The notes: a model not told the origin generated them from the letters alone. A stretch of DNA of 64,000 nt from Shinella yambaruensis (GCF_022899355.1 NZ_JALJCK010000006.1:186001-250000); one strand, 5' to 3'. Positions 9,375 to 18,407 are shown, numbered from the stretch's first letter. Program-made: numbers and translations.

Positions 9375-10340
9375 TCAGACGAAGAGGAAATCCGATGCCG
9401 AGAGGTCGACGAGCTTGATGTCGTCGAGGCGCAGTTCGCTCTGGCCGAAGTCGAACACCACGTCCTTGCCGCCGTCGGCCGTGCGGGCGATATCCTTGAG
9501 GTCGGCGAAGCTCGAAACACCGAGGCTCTTGGAGATTTCGATCTTGTCGAAATTGGTCTGGAAGTCTTCGATCTCGGTCCTGCCGGTCTTGAAGACGAAG
9601 GTGTCACGGCCGGCGCCGCCTTCCAGCTCGTTGTTGCCCGAACCGCCATCCAGGCGATCGTTGCCGGCACCGCCTTCGAGGTCGTCATTGCCCGAGCCGC
9701 CGAAGAGCCGGTCGTTGCCGGCGCCGCCCTCCAGGTCGTCATGGCCGGAGCCGCCCCAGATCCTGTCGTTGCCGGCATCGCCCGAAAGCTTGTCGTTGCC
9801 GCCATGGCCGGAAATCCGGTCATTGCCGTCGCCGCCGGAGATCGTGTTGGCCTTGCTGTCGCCGTTCAGCACGTCATCGCCGGAAAGGGGATCCTTCGGC
9901 TCGTCGGTATCGACGGACTTGAAGGAGAAGTGGCTTGCCTTGAGGCTCGACAGCTTGGTGTCTTCCAGCGTCAGTGTATTGCCGTTGCCGAAATCGAAGC
10001 GCACGTCCTCACCGCCGTCTACGGTCCTGGCGAGCGCCTTGAGTTCCGCAAAGCTCTTCACGCCGAGCGCGCTGTCGATGACGATCTTGTCGGCGCTCGT
10101 GGAGAAGTCGTCGATCTCGTCGCGGCCGCTGGAGAAGACGAAGGTGTCGCGGCCGGAGCCGCCGCTCAGCTCGTCATTGCCGGTGCCGCCGTGCAGCCAG
10201 TCGTTGCCGGCGCCGCCCTCCAGGTCGTCATTGCCGCCGTAGCCGAAGAGCTTGTCGTTGCCGCCCTTGCCGTAGATGTCGTCGGCCGTCGACTGGCCCT
10301 TGAGCGTGTTGGCGGAAGAGGTGCCGATGATCTTAACCAT
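9375..10340 (-). CDS. Small RTX-type calcium-binding repeat protein
   Basis: A 321-residue protein with two blocks of nonapeptide repeats of the GGxGxDxLx type (about residues 24-66 and 158-252), each followed by a non-repeat module that begins GRDTFVF. The two modules align closely, so the protein is an internal duplication. RTX repeats form calcium-filled beta-rolls and normally sit at the C-terminus of proteins exported by type I secretion. There is no cleavable signal peptide and no enzymatic domain, and no type I exporter is nearby. It could be an exported structural or adhesion protein; no specific function is claimed. The ATG at 10340 is clear. Confidence 0.85.
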   Translation of the reverse strand: MVKIIGTSSANTLKGQSTADDIYGKGGNDKLFGYGGNDDLEGGAGNDWLHGGTGNDELSGGSGRDTFVFSSGRDEIDDFSTSADKIVIDSALGVKSFAELKALARTVDGGEDVRFDFGNGNTLTLEDTKLSSLKASHFSFKSVDTDEPKDPLSGDDVLNGDSKANTISGGDGNDRISGHGGNDKLSGDAGNDRIWGGSGHDDLEGGAGNDRLFGGSGNDDLEGGAGNDRLDGGSGNNELEGGAGRDTFVFKTGRTEIEDFQTNFDKIEISKSLGVSSFADLKDIARTADGGKDVVFDFGQSELRLDDIKLVDLSASDFLFV

Positions 10341-10391
10341 GAGAAATGTCCTTGTTCGATTGGGTCTTCAGAGGCGAAAGGTCAGCGCGGA

Positions 10392-10655
10392 TCAGTCTTC
10401 GCGCTCGAGGCGCAGGATCTCGCCGGTATAGCCGTCGATCTTGGCTTCGCTGACCACGTTCTTCGTGTCGACGATCTTCGCCTCGAAGTGGCCGTCGTCC
10501 ATCTCGATTTCGCGGATGACGTAGCCCTTGGCCGAAAGCTCGGTGGCGACCTGCTCCAGCGTCTTGCGCACGGGCGCCGCGGCGGTTTCGGCGAGGGCCG
10601 GTACGGTGAGGGCGAGGAGGCCGGCGGCGAGAAGGCCGGTCGTGATGAGGCGCAT
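10392..10655 (-). CDS. Small periplasmic PepSY-domain protein
   Basis: An 87-residue protein with a signal peptide (about residues 1-22, ending ALA) and a single PepSY domain (KTLEQVATELSAKGY to EAKIDGYTGEILR). PepSY domains bind or inhibit partners outside the cytoplasmic membrane, often proteases or sensor kinases. An AGGAAAGGA site precedes the ATG. It is transcribed divergently from another PepSY protein and a two-component system, 111 bases away, which suggests coupled regulation. Confidence 0.8.
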   Translation of the reverse strand: MRLITTGLLAAGLLALTVPALAETAAAPVRKTLEQVATELSAKGYVIREIEMDDGHFEAKIVDTKNVVSEAKIDGYTGEILRLERED

Positions 10656-10714
10656 GGCGAAATCCTTTCCTGTCGTTGTGGGGGGAGGTTTCGCACAGGC
10701 TGCCTGTTGCTTGC

Positions 10715-10742
10715 CTGACAGGCGCTGTCAGCGATTTGTCAG
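10715..10742. promoter_or_regulatory. Candidate operator: CTGACAG-GCG-CTGTCAG dyad plus half site
   Basis: A perfect 7-bp inverted repeat with a 3-base spacer (10715-10731) is followed by a further TTGTCAG half site (10736-10742). It sits in the 111-bp gap between two divergent PepSY genes, upstream of the response-regulator operon, and is a good candidate for the binding site of that regulator. Confidence 0.45.
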
Positions 10743-10766
10743 CTTGATACGCGTATAGGTAGGCCC

Positions 10767-11102
10767 ATGATCACGAAGATATTGACCCCTTTTCCGCTGG
10801 CGCTCGCCCTGTTCGTCGCCCTTTCCGTGATGCCGCCGATGGGCGCGCAGGCGGATGACGACGACGACGCGGTGGAGCACGAGGAAGCCCGCCGCGCCCT
10901 CGAACAGGGCCTCGTGCGCCCGCTCGAACAGATCATCGTGGAAGCCCGCAAGCATGTCGAGGGCGACCTGATCGAAGTGGAGCTTGAGCGCGAGAACGGG
11001 CGCTATATATATGAGCTGGAGTTCATCCAGCCGTCCGGCCAGATCATCGAGCTGCAGCTCGATGCCAAGACGATGGCGATCGTAGAGGACGACGACGACT
11101 GA
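10767..11102 (+). CDS. Periplasmic PepSY-domain protein, first gene of a two-component operon
   Basis: A 111-residue protein with a signal peptide (about 1-29, ending GAQA), an acidic stretch, and a PepSY domain in the second half (residues 55-105), ending in an acidic tail. Its stop codon overlaps the ATG of the following response regulator (TGATG), so the genes are translationally coupled. Small periplasmic PepSY proteins next to sensor kinases can act as inhibitors of the kinase, as FeuN does for FeuPQ in Sinorhizobium; an equivalent role here is an inference. Start chosen at the ATG before the signal peptide; the ribosome site is weak (AGGTAGG). Confidence 0.8.
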   Translation: MITKILTPFPLALALFVALSVMPPMGAQADDDDDAVEHEEARRALEQGLVRPLEQIIVEARKHVEGDLIEVELERENGRYIYELEFIQPSGQIIELQLDAKTMAIVEDDDD

Positions 11103-11767
11103 TGCGCCTGCTTCTCGTCGAGGACGACGCCCGCATCGCGGCCGATGTTTCCGCCGTGCTGACGGGGGCCGGCTATACCGTCGAGACCGCCTCGGACGGC
11201 AAGGATGCCTGGTTCCTCGGCGATACCGAGGATTATGATCTCATCATCCTCGATCTCGGCCTGCCGAGCATGGACGGCATGGCGCTCTTGAAGCGCTGGC
11301 GCGCCAACGGCCGGCACATGCCGGTGCTGGTGCTGACGGCCCGCGGCAGCTGGGCCGAGCGCGTCGAGGGCATCGACGCCGGCGCCGACGACTACCTGCC
11401 GAAGCCCTTCCAGTTCGAGGAGCTGCTTGCCCGCGCCCGCGCGCTCATCCGCCGGTCCGTCGGCCATGGCGCCGCGACGATCGCCATCGGCGCCGTCACC
11501 ATCGACACGCGGGCCATGCGCGTCAGCGTCAACGGCGTGCCGCAGTCGCTGACGCCGCTCGAATACCGGCTCGTCAGCTATCTCGGCCATCACCGCGATC
11601 GTATCGTGCCGCCGACCGAGCTGCAGGAGCACCTTTACGGCGACGATTTCTCGCGGGATGCCAATGCGCTGGAGGCGCTCGTCGCGCGGCTGCGCAAGAA
11701 ACTCGGCGCGGTTGCCATCGGCACGCGACGCGGCTTCGGCTACTATATGGGCGAGACCGCACCGTGA
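11102..11767 (+). CDS. OmpR/PhoB-family response regulator
   Basis: A 221-residue regulator. The receiver domain (1-115) has the acidic pair E8-D9, phospho-acceptor D51 and K101; the C-terminal winged helix (about 125-218) binds DNA. It overlaps the upstream PepSY gene by one base and the downstream kinase by four, so all three form one operon. Sequence features such as WFLGDTEDYDLIILDLGLP are close to the FeuP/QseB-like group. The likely targets include its own promoter region with the CTGACAG dyad. Confidence 0.92.
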   Translation: MRLLLVEDDARIAADVSAVLTGAGYTVETASDGKDAWFLGDTEDYDLIILDLGLPSMDGMALLKRWRANGRHMPVLVLTARGSWAERVEGIDAGADDYLPKPFQFEELLARARALIRRSVGHGAATIAIGAVTIDTRAMRVSVNGVPQSLTPLEYRLVSYLGHHRDRIVPPTELQEHLYGDDFSRDANALEALVARLRKKLGAVAIGTRRGFGYYMGETAP

Positions 11768-13107
11768 CGCGCCGTTCGCTGCGCCTTCGCCTGGCGCTTG
11801 CCGGCGCCGCCTCCATCATCGCCGCCCTCGTGGCGGCGTTCTTCGTTCTGTCGACGCTGTTCGAGCGGCATGTGGAGCGGCGCATCGCCGCCGAGCTGAT
11901 GCTGCATCTCAACCAGGTGATCGCCGGCCTTGCCGAGCAGCCGGGTGCGTCGCTTCATCTCGTCAAGCCGCCGGTCGATCCGCGCTTCGAGCGGCCGCTC
12001 TCCGGTCTCTACTGGCAGATCGAGGGCGACGGCAGCCGCCTGCGCTCCCGCTCGCTTTGGGACGATGTGCTGACCCTGCCGGACATTCCGGCCGGCGGCG
12101 TCCATACCGCGACCATCACCGGGCCGGGAGATGCGTCGCTGCTTCTCGTCGAGCGCGAGGTGGTGACCAGCGAGCGCGCCGGGGCGCGGCCGCTGCGCGT
12201 CGCCGTCGCCATCGACCGCACCGATATTTCGCGCGCGACGGATCAATTCGAGGCAGACCTTCTGCCCTACCTGCAGGCGCTCGCCGTGCTGCTGCTGGCG
12301 GCGAGCTTCGTGCAGATCTTCGTCGGCCTGCGCCCGCTGGCAACGTTGACGGAACGCCTTTCCGCCATCCGCGCCGGCAAGGCCGAACGGCTCGGCAACG
12401 ATTTTCCGGACGAGGTCCTGCCGCTCACCGGCGAGGTCGATGCCCTGCTGCAATCGCGCGAAAACCAGCTGCGCAAGGCGCGTGAGCGGGCGGCGGACCT
12501 TGCCCACGGCTTCAAGACGCCGCTGCAGATCCTCTCCGGCGACGTGCTGCGCCTGCGCGAGCGGGGTGAGGAGGGGGTTGCCCGCGATATCGAGGCGATC
12601 ATCCTGCGCATGCGCCGCCATGTCGACCACGAGATGGCCCGCGCCCGCCAGGCCGAGCGCGGCCACACGGCGCGCAGCGATCTCGGCCGTGTCGCCGCGC
12701 AGGTCGTCAGCGTCGTCTCGCGGACGCCGGCTGGCCGCGATCTCGACTGGCAACAGGAAATCGAAGCAGGCCTCATCCTGCGCATCGATGCGGAGGATCT
12801 TGCCGAAATCCTCGGCAGCCTTGCGGAAAACGCCGCGCGTTACGCCCGGACCACCGTCGGCATCTTCGCCCGGGCGGAAGGTGCGGCGGCGATCATCGAG
12901 GTCGTTGACGACGGGCCGGGCATTCCGGAAGGGGAGATCGAGTTCGTGCTGAAACGGGGCGGCCGGCTCGATACGACGAGCGAAGGCGCGGGATTGGGTC
13001 TGGCCATTGCCGAGAGTTTCGTCGAGGAGGCGAATGGCAGCTTCATGCTGGAAAACCGCCAGCCCGGCCTTTGCGCCCGCATCATGCTGCCGCGGATCGT
13101 GGCCTGA
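11764..13107 (+). CDS. Sensor histidine kinase
   Basis: A 447-residue membrane kinase: transmembrane segments at about 9-31 and 168-190 enclose a ~135-residue periplasmic sensor region; a short linker leads to the H-box with phospho-acceptor H248 (LAHGFKTPL) and an HATPase domain with N356 in the N-box and DDGPG at 382-386. The start is GTG within the GTGA overlap with the regulator gene, which argues for cotranslation. The periplasmic PepSY protein at the head of the operon is the likely sensory partner. The signal is unknown. Confidence 0.92.
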   Translation: MTRRSLRLRLALAGAASIIAALVAAFFVLSTLFERHVERRIAAELMLHLNQVIAGLAEQPGASLHLVKPPVDPRFERPLSGLYWQIEGDGSRLRSRSLWDDVLTLPDIPAGGVHTATITGPGDASLLLVEREVVTSERAGARPLRVAVAIDRTDISRATDQFEADLLPYLQALAVLLLAASFVQIFVGLRPLATLTERLSAIRAGKAERLGNDFPDEVLPLTGEVDALLQSRENQLRKARERAADLAHGFKTPLQILSGDVLRLRERGEEGVARDIEAIILRMRRHVDHEMARARQAERGHTARSDLGRVAAQVVSVVSRTPAGRDLDWQQEIEAGLILRIDAEDLAEILGSLAENAARYARTTVGIFARAEGAAAIIEVVDDGPGIPEGEIEFVLKRGGRLDTTSEGAGLGLAIAESFVEEANGSFMLENRQPGLCARIMLPRIVA

Positions 13108-13153
13108 GCGGTTTGCCGAACGCGCCGATCCAATGGATCGTGGCGAAGACCGG

Positions 13154-14302
13154 TCAGGGGGTCGCGATCTTGTTCAATCGGAAGTCGTCGACGCGGCCAA
13201 GGGGGGCGTCGGCGATCTCGCCCTTTTCCACCAGCTTCTCGCGCAGGCTCTTGCCGTTGCCCTTGATGGCGGCGCCGCCGAGCAGCGCGGTGCCGCCGTC
13301 GAGTGCCGGATCGGCGAGGCTGATCGGCTGTGTCTTGGTGATTTCCGTGTCTTCCGCCGGCGCGGTCACGACGAGGTCCTTGAGGTCGCCCTGCAGGCCG
13401 GGGCCGTCGGCGGCGGCATCGCCCAGCACGCGGCGGATTTCCTTCTCCACATAGAAGGCGAGCTTGCGCTTTCCGGCCTTGGTGAAGTTGATGCCGTCGG
13501 AGCCGCGCAGGCGCACCTGCTGGCCGTTGATGTCCGAGCCGGAGATGACGAACTTGCCGTTCTCGTCGACGAACCCGTCCCAGATATCGACGAATTCGCC
13601 GCCGGCCTTCTCGACGCCGGCACGATAGATATTGTTGAGCGTCGTCATGTCGGCCGTCATGGCCGACGACTGGAAGGCGGGCATGCCGATCCACATCATC
13701 GGCTTGCCGCCGTCGCGGGCGAGCATTGCCAGGCGTTCGACGCGCGCCTCGTATTCCCTGGTCCAGGCCTCGGAGCGGAACTTTTCCTTCTCCCCGGCCA
13801 CCGACATCTGCTGGCGGTCATTGGCGCCGATGCTGAGGACGACGAGGGCGGGCTTGGTTTCCGCGATCAGGCCGGGCAGGGAGGCCGGCCAGTTGTAATA
13901 ATCCTCGCGCACGATGCCGGAGGAGCCGTTGGTGCGGCGCTCGACGACGATGCCGGGCGTTGCCTCGAAGGCGGCGACGAGGCCCTCGCCGAGGCTGCCG
14001 GCGATGAAGTCGCCGACGACGAGCACGACCTTGGCGTCCGGCAGTTTCTCGATCGCCGCCGGCTCCGGCTTGGTGGCCACCGTGGTCGCCTGCTTCTTCT
14101 TGCGCGTGACGGTGCGCGGCTTCTTGATCTGCGGCTCGGGTGCGACCTCCTCCTGCTTCGGCTTGCCGAAGAGCAGCTCCAGGATGGTCTTGCGCTCCTT
14201 GCGCTGCTGCGCGCCGGCGGGAAGGGCGGTCACCACGACGCTCACCCCCGCCACAAGGGTAAGGCCGAGGCGCACAATCCGCATGGTCGTCGTCGTGCTC
14301 AT
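13154..14302 (-). CDS. DUF459/SGNH-fold secreted protein with degenerate catalytic blocks
   Basis: A 382-residue protein with a signal peptide (about 1-31, ending AGAQ), a Lys/Arg-rich linker (33-75), and an SGNH-hydrolase-like domain (91-300). The usual Gly-Asp-Ser of block I is GDF (97-99), so the nucleophile is missing, and the block V Asp-x-x-His reads DGIN (269-272), so the His is missing too. Block III (GAND, 159-162) is kept. In related periplasmic proteins this fold removes or adds acyl groups on polysaccharides; this copy may be a binding or structural protein. Two in-frame starts exist; 14302 is used since it leaves a normal signal peptide. Confidence 0.8.
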   Translation of the reverse strand: MSTTTTMRIVRLGLTLVAGVSVVVTALPAGAQQRKERKTILELLFGKPKQEEVAPEPQIKKPRTVTRKKKQATTVATKPEPAAIEKLPDAKVVLVVGDFIAGSLGEGLVAAFEATPGIVVERRTNGSSGIVREDYYNWPASLPGLIAETKPALVVLSIGANDRQQMSVAGEKEKFRSEAWTREYEARVERLAMLARDGGKPMMWIGMPAFQSSAMTADMTTLNNIYRAGVEKAGGEFVDIWDGFVDENGKFVISGSDINGQQVRLRGSDGINFTKAGKRKLAFYVEKEIRRVLGDAAADGPGLQGDLKDLVVTAPAEDTEITKTQPISLADPALDGGTALLGGAAIKGNGKSLREKLVEKGEIADAPLGRVDDFRLNKIATP

Positions 14303-14434
14303 CGCGAGGGCTCCCGTCTTGTCCGCGACCCTGCCGGATCCCGGTGGCGGCATGATGGCAAATGCGGGGCCTAAGGGAAAGCCCGGCAGCAAAAGGGGCG
14401 CCGGAGCGCCCCCTGTTCGTCCTTGCCAGGCGGT

Positions 14435-15655
14435 TTAGCGGCGCAGCGCGCGCAGCAGCTGCTGGCTCGGCTCGCCATCGGCGGCAAGGCCCATGCGGTT
14501 CTGGAAGGCCTGGATGGCGGCCTTGGAACCGGAGCCGAAATTGCCGTCGACCTCGCCCTCGTAATAGCCGAGCTCCTTGAGACGGGTCTGCAGCTCGAAC
14601 TTTTCCGTGATGTCGAGCGCGCCGTCCGGGCGCGGCCAGCGCTGCTTGACGCCGCTGTAGCCGGCGAGCTGGTCGGCCAGCATGCCGACGCCCATGGCGT
14701 AGGAGTCCGATGCGTTGTAGCGCTTGATGACGAAGAAGTTCTTGGTCATCAGGAAGCCGGGGCCGCCATTGGCCGGCAGCTTCAGCTCGGCGCGGTCGGC
14801 GCCGTTCTTGAAGCCGCTGCCGTTCGGGCGTGTAAAGCCGAGCTTCGCCCACTGGGCAAGCGTCTTCGTCTGGCCGGAATACTTGCTGCCGCCCTTCGGC
14901 ACGACGATCTCGTAGCCCCAGGTCTTGCCCGACTGCCAGCCGTTCTTGGCAAGCAGGTTCGCCGCGGTCGCCAGCGCGTCCGGCACCGAGGTCCAGATGT
15001 CGCGATGGCCGTTGCCGTCCGCGTCGACGGCGTAGATCATGTAGCTCGTCGGGATGAACTGGGTGTGGCCCATGGCGCCGGCCCAGGATCCGGTCATCTT
15101 GCCGGCCGCGATGTCGCCGCGCTGGATGATCTTCAGCGCCGCGATCAGCTGCGTGCGTGCATATTTCGCGCGCTTCTTGTCGGCATAGGCGAGCGTTGCC
15201 AGCGCCCGCGGCACATAGTGCAGCCGGTCGTCCTTCTCCAGCACCGCGCCATAGTTCGATTCCATCGACCAGATGGCGAGCAGGATGTTGCGGTCGACGC
15301 CGAAATGCCGCTCGACGGCTGCAAGCGTGCGGGCATGTTTCGCGGCCATCTCCCGGCCGACGCGCACCGTGTAAGGGTTGACGCGCGAATCGAGATAGTC
15401 CCAGATCTTGTGCTTGAATTCCGGCTGGTAGGCGGCCTTTTCAAGGACATCCGGATCGGGTGTCTTGACGCCGGAAAACGCCTTCTGGTAGGTCGATTTG
15501 CTGATGCCGGCTTCGGATGCCGTCGCGTAGAAATCGGCGATCCACTGCTGGAAGCGGGCGTCCGCGCGGGCAGCGGTGGCCTGGGCGAACAGCCCGGCCG
15601 ACAGGAGGAGAGTGAGCGCGGATCGGCGCAGAACGGTTTTCAGATTCTGTGTCAT
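14435..15655 (-). CDS. Lytic murein transglycosylase (MltB type) with peptidoglycan-binding domain
   Basis: A 406-residue periplasmic enzyme that cleaves the MurNAc-GlcNAc bond of peptidoglycan with formation of 1,6-anhydro-MurNAc. It has a signal peptide (about 1-32, ending ARA), an SLT_2 domain (33-325) with the catalytic Glu132 in WSMESNYG, and a C-terminal PG_binding_1 domain (about 345-404, with LQTRLKELGYYEGEVDGNFG). No lipobox Cys is seen, so it is probably soluble. The ATG at 15655 is chosen because it starts the signal peptide; the longer frame contains low-GC non-coding sequence. It lies divergent to galU. Confidence 0.92.
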   Translation of the reverse strand: MTQNLKTVLRRSALTLLLSAGLFAQATAARADARFQQWIADFYATASEAGISKSTYQKAFSGVKTPDPDVLEKAAYQPEFKHKIWDYLDSRVNPYTVRVGREMAAKHARTLAAVERHFGVDRNILLAIWSMESNYGAVLEKDDRLHYVPRALATLAYADKKRAKYARTQLIAALKIIQRGDIAAGKMTGSWAGAMGHTQFIPTSYMIYAVDADGNGHRDIWTSVPDALATAANLLAKNGWQSGKTWGYEIVVPKGGSKYSGQTKTLAQWAKLGFTRPNGSGFKNGADRAELKLPANGGPGFLMTKNFFVIKRYNASDSYAMGVGMLADQLAGYSGVKQRWPRPDGALDITEKFELQTRLKELGYYEGEVDGNFGSGSKAAIQAFQNRMGLAADGEPSQQLLRALRR

Positions 15656-15767
15656 CAGCTGTCGTGTCCGTTTCTCAAATTTCGGTACGATGGCGTGGAA
15701 CCACCGGCTGAACGCAAAACTTATAAAAACGAAGTCAACAAATTCTTTACCATCAAACTTTTGCCCC

Positions 15768-15803
15768 GTCTTCCTTCGCAAAAAAGTCTTCCTTTGCAAA
15801 AAA
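15768..15803. repeat. Tandem 18-bp direct repeat upstream of galU
   Basis: Two adjacent copies of an 18-bp unit (GTCTTCCTTCGCAAAAAA and the same with one C-to-T change) lie in the AT-rich divergent promoter region of the lytic transglycosylase and galU genes. Spaced by almost two helical turns, they could be repeated binding sites for a regulator, or simple replication slippage. Confidence 0.6.
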
Positions 15804-15873
15804 ATAGCAATTGGCTTCTATTCCGGCACACATACGGCCCGGCCATGAGGGCGACGGGCGCAACGAGGTGAAT

Positions 15874-16761
15874 ATGTCGCAGGCACGCAAGGTTCGCAAA
15901 GCAGTCTTCCCAGTGGCCGGTCTCGGCACCCGCTTCCTTCCGGCCACAAAGGCCGTGCCGAAGGAAATGCTGACCGTCGTGGACAAGCCCGTCATCCAGT
16001 ATGTGGTGGACGAGGCGCTGGACGCCGGCATCGAGCACCTGATCTTCGTGACGGGCCGGTCCAAGGCGGTCATCGAGGACTATTTCGACATCCAGGTCGA
16101 GCTGGAGCAGACGCTGCGCCAGCGCAACAAGACCGCGGAGCTGACGCTGCTCGAAAGCATCCTGCCGGTCGCCGGCTCGACGAGCTTCACCCGCCAGCAG
16201 GAGCCGCTCGGCCTCGGCCATGCCGTCTGGTGCGCCCGCGAGCTGGTCGGCAACGAACCCTTCGCGCTGCTTCTGCCCGACATGATCATGAAGGCGGAAA
16301 AGGGCTGCATGAAGGGCATGGTGGAGCTTTTCGAGCACAGCGGCGCCAACATCGTCGCCGTCGAGGAATGCGCGCCCGACCAGGCACACAAATACGGTAT
16401 CGTCGGCGTCGGCGAGACGATCGGCGAGGGGTTTGCCATCACCAAAATGGTCGAGAAGCCGGCGCCCGGCACCGCGCCGTCCAACTTCTTCATCAACGGC
16501 CGCTATATCCTCCAGCCGGAAATCTTCCCGATCCTCTCCACGCAGGAGCGCGGCGCCGGCAACGAGATCCAGCTCACCGACGCCATGGTGAAACTTGCGG
16601 GCAGCCAGAAATTCGCCGCCTACCACTTCCGCGGCGAGACCTACGACTGCGGCGCCAAGGACGGCTTCATCCTCGCCAACATCGCCTTCGCGCTGGCCCG
16701 GGCGGATATCCGCCCGACCGTCGAAGGGCCGCTGAAGGAACTCGTCGCCAAGCTGAAATAA
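15874..16761 (+). CDS. galU: UTP-glucose-1-phosphate uridylyltransferase
   Basis: A 295-residue cytoplasmic nucleotidyltransferase making UDP-glucose from glucose-1-phosphate and UTP; UDP-glucose feeds exopolysaccharide, cyclic glucan and LPS synthesis (the rhizobial paralogue is called exoN). The N-terminal signature [17 protein letters not shown], the [13 protein letters not shown] segment and EKPAPG are all present. The ATG at 15874 gives the usual length, with a GAGGTGA site before it. It ends only 3 bases from the convergent outer-membrane protein gene, without a visible terminator between them. Confidence 0.95.
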   Translation: MSQARKVRKAVFPVAGLGTRFLPATKAVPKEMLTVVDKPVIQYVVDEALDAGIEHLIFVTGRSKAVIEDYFDIQVELEQTLRQRNKTAELTLLESILPVAGSTSFTRQQEPLGLGHAVWCARELVGNEPFALLLPDMIMKAEKGCMKGMVELFEHSGANIVAVEECAPDQAHKYGIVGVGETIGEGFAITKMVEKPAPGTAPSNFFINGRYILQPEIFPILSTQERGAGNEIQLTDAMVKLAGSQKFAAYHFRGETYDCGAKDGFILANIAFALARADIRPTVEGPLKELVAKLK

Positions 16762-16764
16762 GGT

Positions 16765-18261
16765 TCAGCGGCGCAGGACGAGACCGATGCCGGCGCGCGT
16801 GATGCCGGTGTCGGTGCCGCGCGACGGGCGGGTCAGCTCGTAGGAGACGTCGCCGGTCAGGGCGAGCCAGCGGTTGAGGTCCCAGGTAAGGCCCGTGCCG
16901 ACACGGTAGACATTCTGGTCGACGCCGCTGGAAGAGGGGAAATCCCGCCAGGTATAGGCGCCGCTCAGCCGGGCGACGAGGTTTTCGCGCAGCTCATGCG
17001 TCAGTTCGGCGGTGGTCGCGTAATCGACGTAGCCGCTTTGCCCGGCGGTGGTCGACGGTTCGATCTGCGTGCCGAGGCCGAGCCGGAGCTCCGTGCCGCG
17101 CTGCGGTGACCAGGTGACCGAACCGTCGAGCGTCAGGGCCGCGATCGATTTCAGGCGGCTGTCGTCGAAGGCGGCCCGCTTGTAGCCCATGCCGAGATCG
17201 CCGCGCAGCTTTTCGCCAAGATCGACCTCCACGCCGGCACGGCCGCCCAGCGTCGAGCTCGAGCGCTCGTAACCGAGCGAATCGCGCTTCTCGTCATAGA
17301 TCGAACGGGCGATGGAGGCCTCGAGATAGGGGATCAGCGCCGGCGACAGCTCGAAGCCGATGCGTCCCGTCAAGGTGCCTTCCGTGAAGTTGCGGTCGGA
17401 AAGGCGCAGCTTCGTGCCGTTTGCGAGCTTTGCCGAGCCGTAGATCTCGCGCTCGATCTCGGCACCGATCGTGCCGCGGATCGCACCGAAATCGCGCTGG
17501 ACGCGCGCGCCGGCGGTAAAGCCGTGCACGCCCGACTGGGCGCTCGCGCCGTCGACGGCGTTGGGATCGCTGGAATCCTCGCGCTCGAAACTGTAGCCGG
17601 CGGTGAGATTGGCGATCGTGTCGTCGCTGAGGTCGAGGCGCAGGTCGCTGTTGATGCGTGCCTGCGGCTCCGTCTCTCCCGTGCCGCTGATATTGCGCTG
17701 GTAGATGCCCTCGGCGTCGATGGTCAGCTGGTGACGCGACCAGTCGGATGTCAGCACGCCGCGAAAGCCGGTCTGGGAATAGGTGCGGCTCGTCGTGCCG
17801 CCGGATTTCGTGCGTTCGTGCCCCAGGCTCTGGGTGATCGAGGGCCTGAGCACGAATGTGCCGACGCGGATGCCGGTCGGCTGGTAGGGGTCGCCGAAAT
17901 CGCTTCTTGCCGCTTCGGTGCTGCCTTCGCGCAGGTTCAGCCGCTCGCCTTCGCGTTCGGTGCGGCGGATGGCCGCGTTGCCGTCCACCGCCTCGGAGAG
18001 CGCCTCGGCCTGGTCGCCGGTGAGGGCGGGCCCGGTCGACGCCGTCGTTTCGGTTCCGGGCAGCGTCGCGTCGGCAGCGTACCCGGTGTTGCGGACGAGA
18101 GGGTCGAGCGGCTCCTGGAATGTCGGCGTCTCGTTCGTCGTCCGCTGCTGGGCGAGGGCGGGTGCGGCGGCAAGCACCGTGCCGGCAAGCAGAAGATTGG
18201 CCAGATGCCATGACAGGCGGGGCAGCCTTGCCCCGCGATCCCTTGCCTTTTCTTCTGCCAT
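16765..18261 (-). CDS. Outer-membrane beta-barrel protein
   Basis: A 498-residue exported protein: a basic N-terminus with a hydrophobic segment (about 18-36) and cleavage after ALA, then a Thr/Glu-rich linker (40-130), then about 360 residues of alternating strands rich in aromatic ends and ending in a strand with the sequence GIGLVLRR. It fits the family of rhizobial outer-membrane barrel proteins (BBP2-like). Function is unknown; proximity to galU and kdsD fits a role in the envelope. Convergent with galU and divergent from kdsD. Confidence 0.75.
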   Translation of the reverse strand: MAEEKARDRGARLPRLSWHLANLLLAGTVLAAAPALAQQRTTNETPTFQEPLDPLVRNTGYAADATLPGTETTASTGPALTGDQAEALSEAVDGNAAIRRTEREGERLNLREGSTEAARSDFGDPYQPTGIRVGTFVLRPSITQSLGHERTKSGGTTSRTYSQTGFRGVLTSDWSRHQLTIDAEGIYQRNISGTGETEPQARINSDLRLDLSDDTIANLTAGYSFEREDSSDPNAVDGASAQSGVHGFTAGARVQRDFGAIRGTIGAEIEREIYGSAKLANGTKLRLSDRNFTEGTLTGRIGFELSPALIPYLEASIARSIYDEKRDSLGYERSSSTLGGRAGVEVDLGEKLRGDLGMGYKRAAFDDSRLKSIAALTLDGSVTWSPQRGTELRLGLGTQIEPSTTAGQSGYVDYATTAELTHELRENLVARLSGAYTWRDFPSSSGVDQNVYRVGTGLTWDLNRWLALTGDVSYELTRPSRGTDTGITRAGIGLVLRR

Positions 18262-18407
18262 GACTGCGGCCCGCGAACCTTTCGATTTCCTAAGCGAACG
18301 TAAACCGTTGTGGTTAACGCTTGGTTGCCGGCCGCAAAGTCACTCGCCGTAACAATCTGCGTTCTTTCGTGCATGGACAGAGGAATGCAAAAGCGCTAAC
18401 GAGGCGC

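Noticed and set aside
18300-18330. GGTTAAC near the kdsD promoter as a CtrA site
   Set aside because: Only one TTAAC half is present; the second TTAA at the required spacing is missing.
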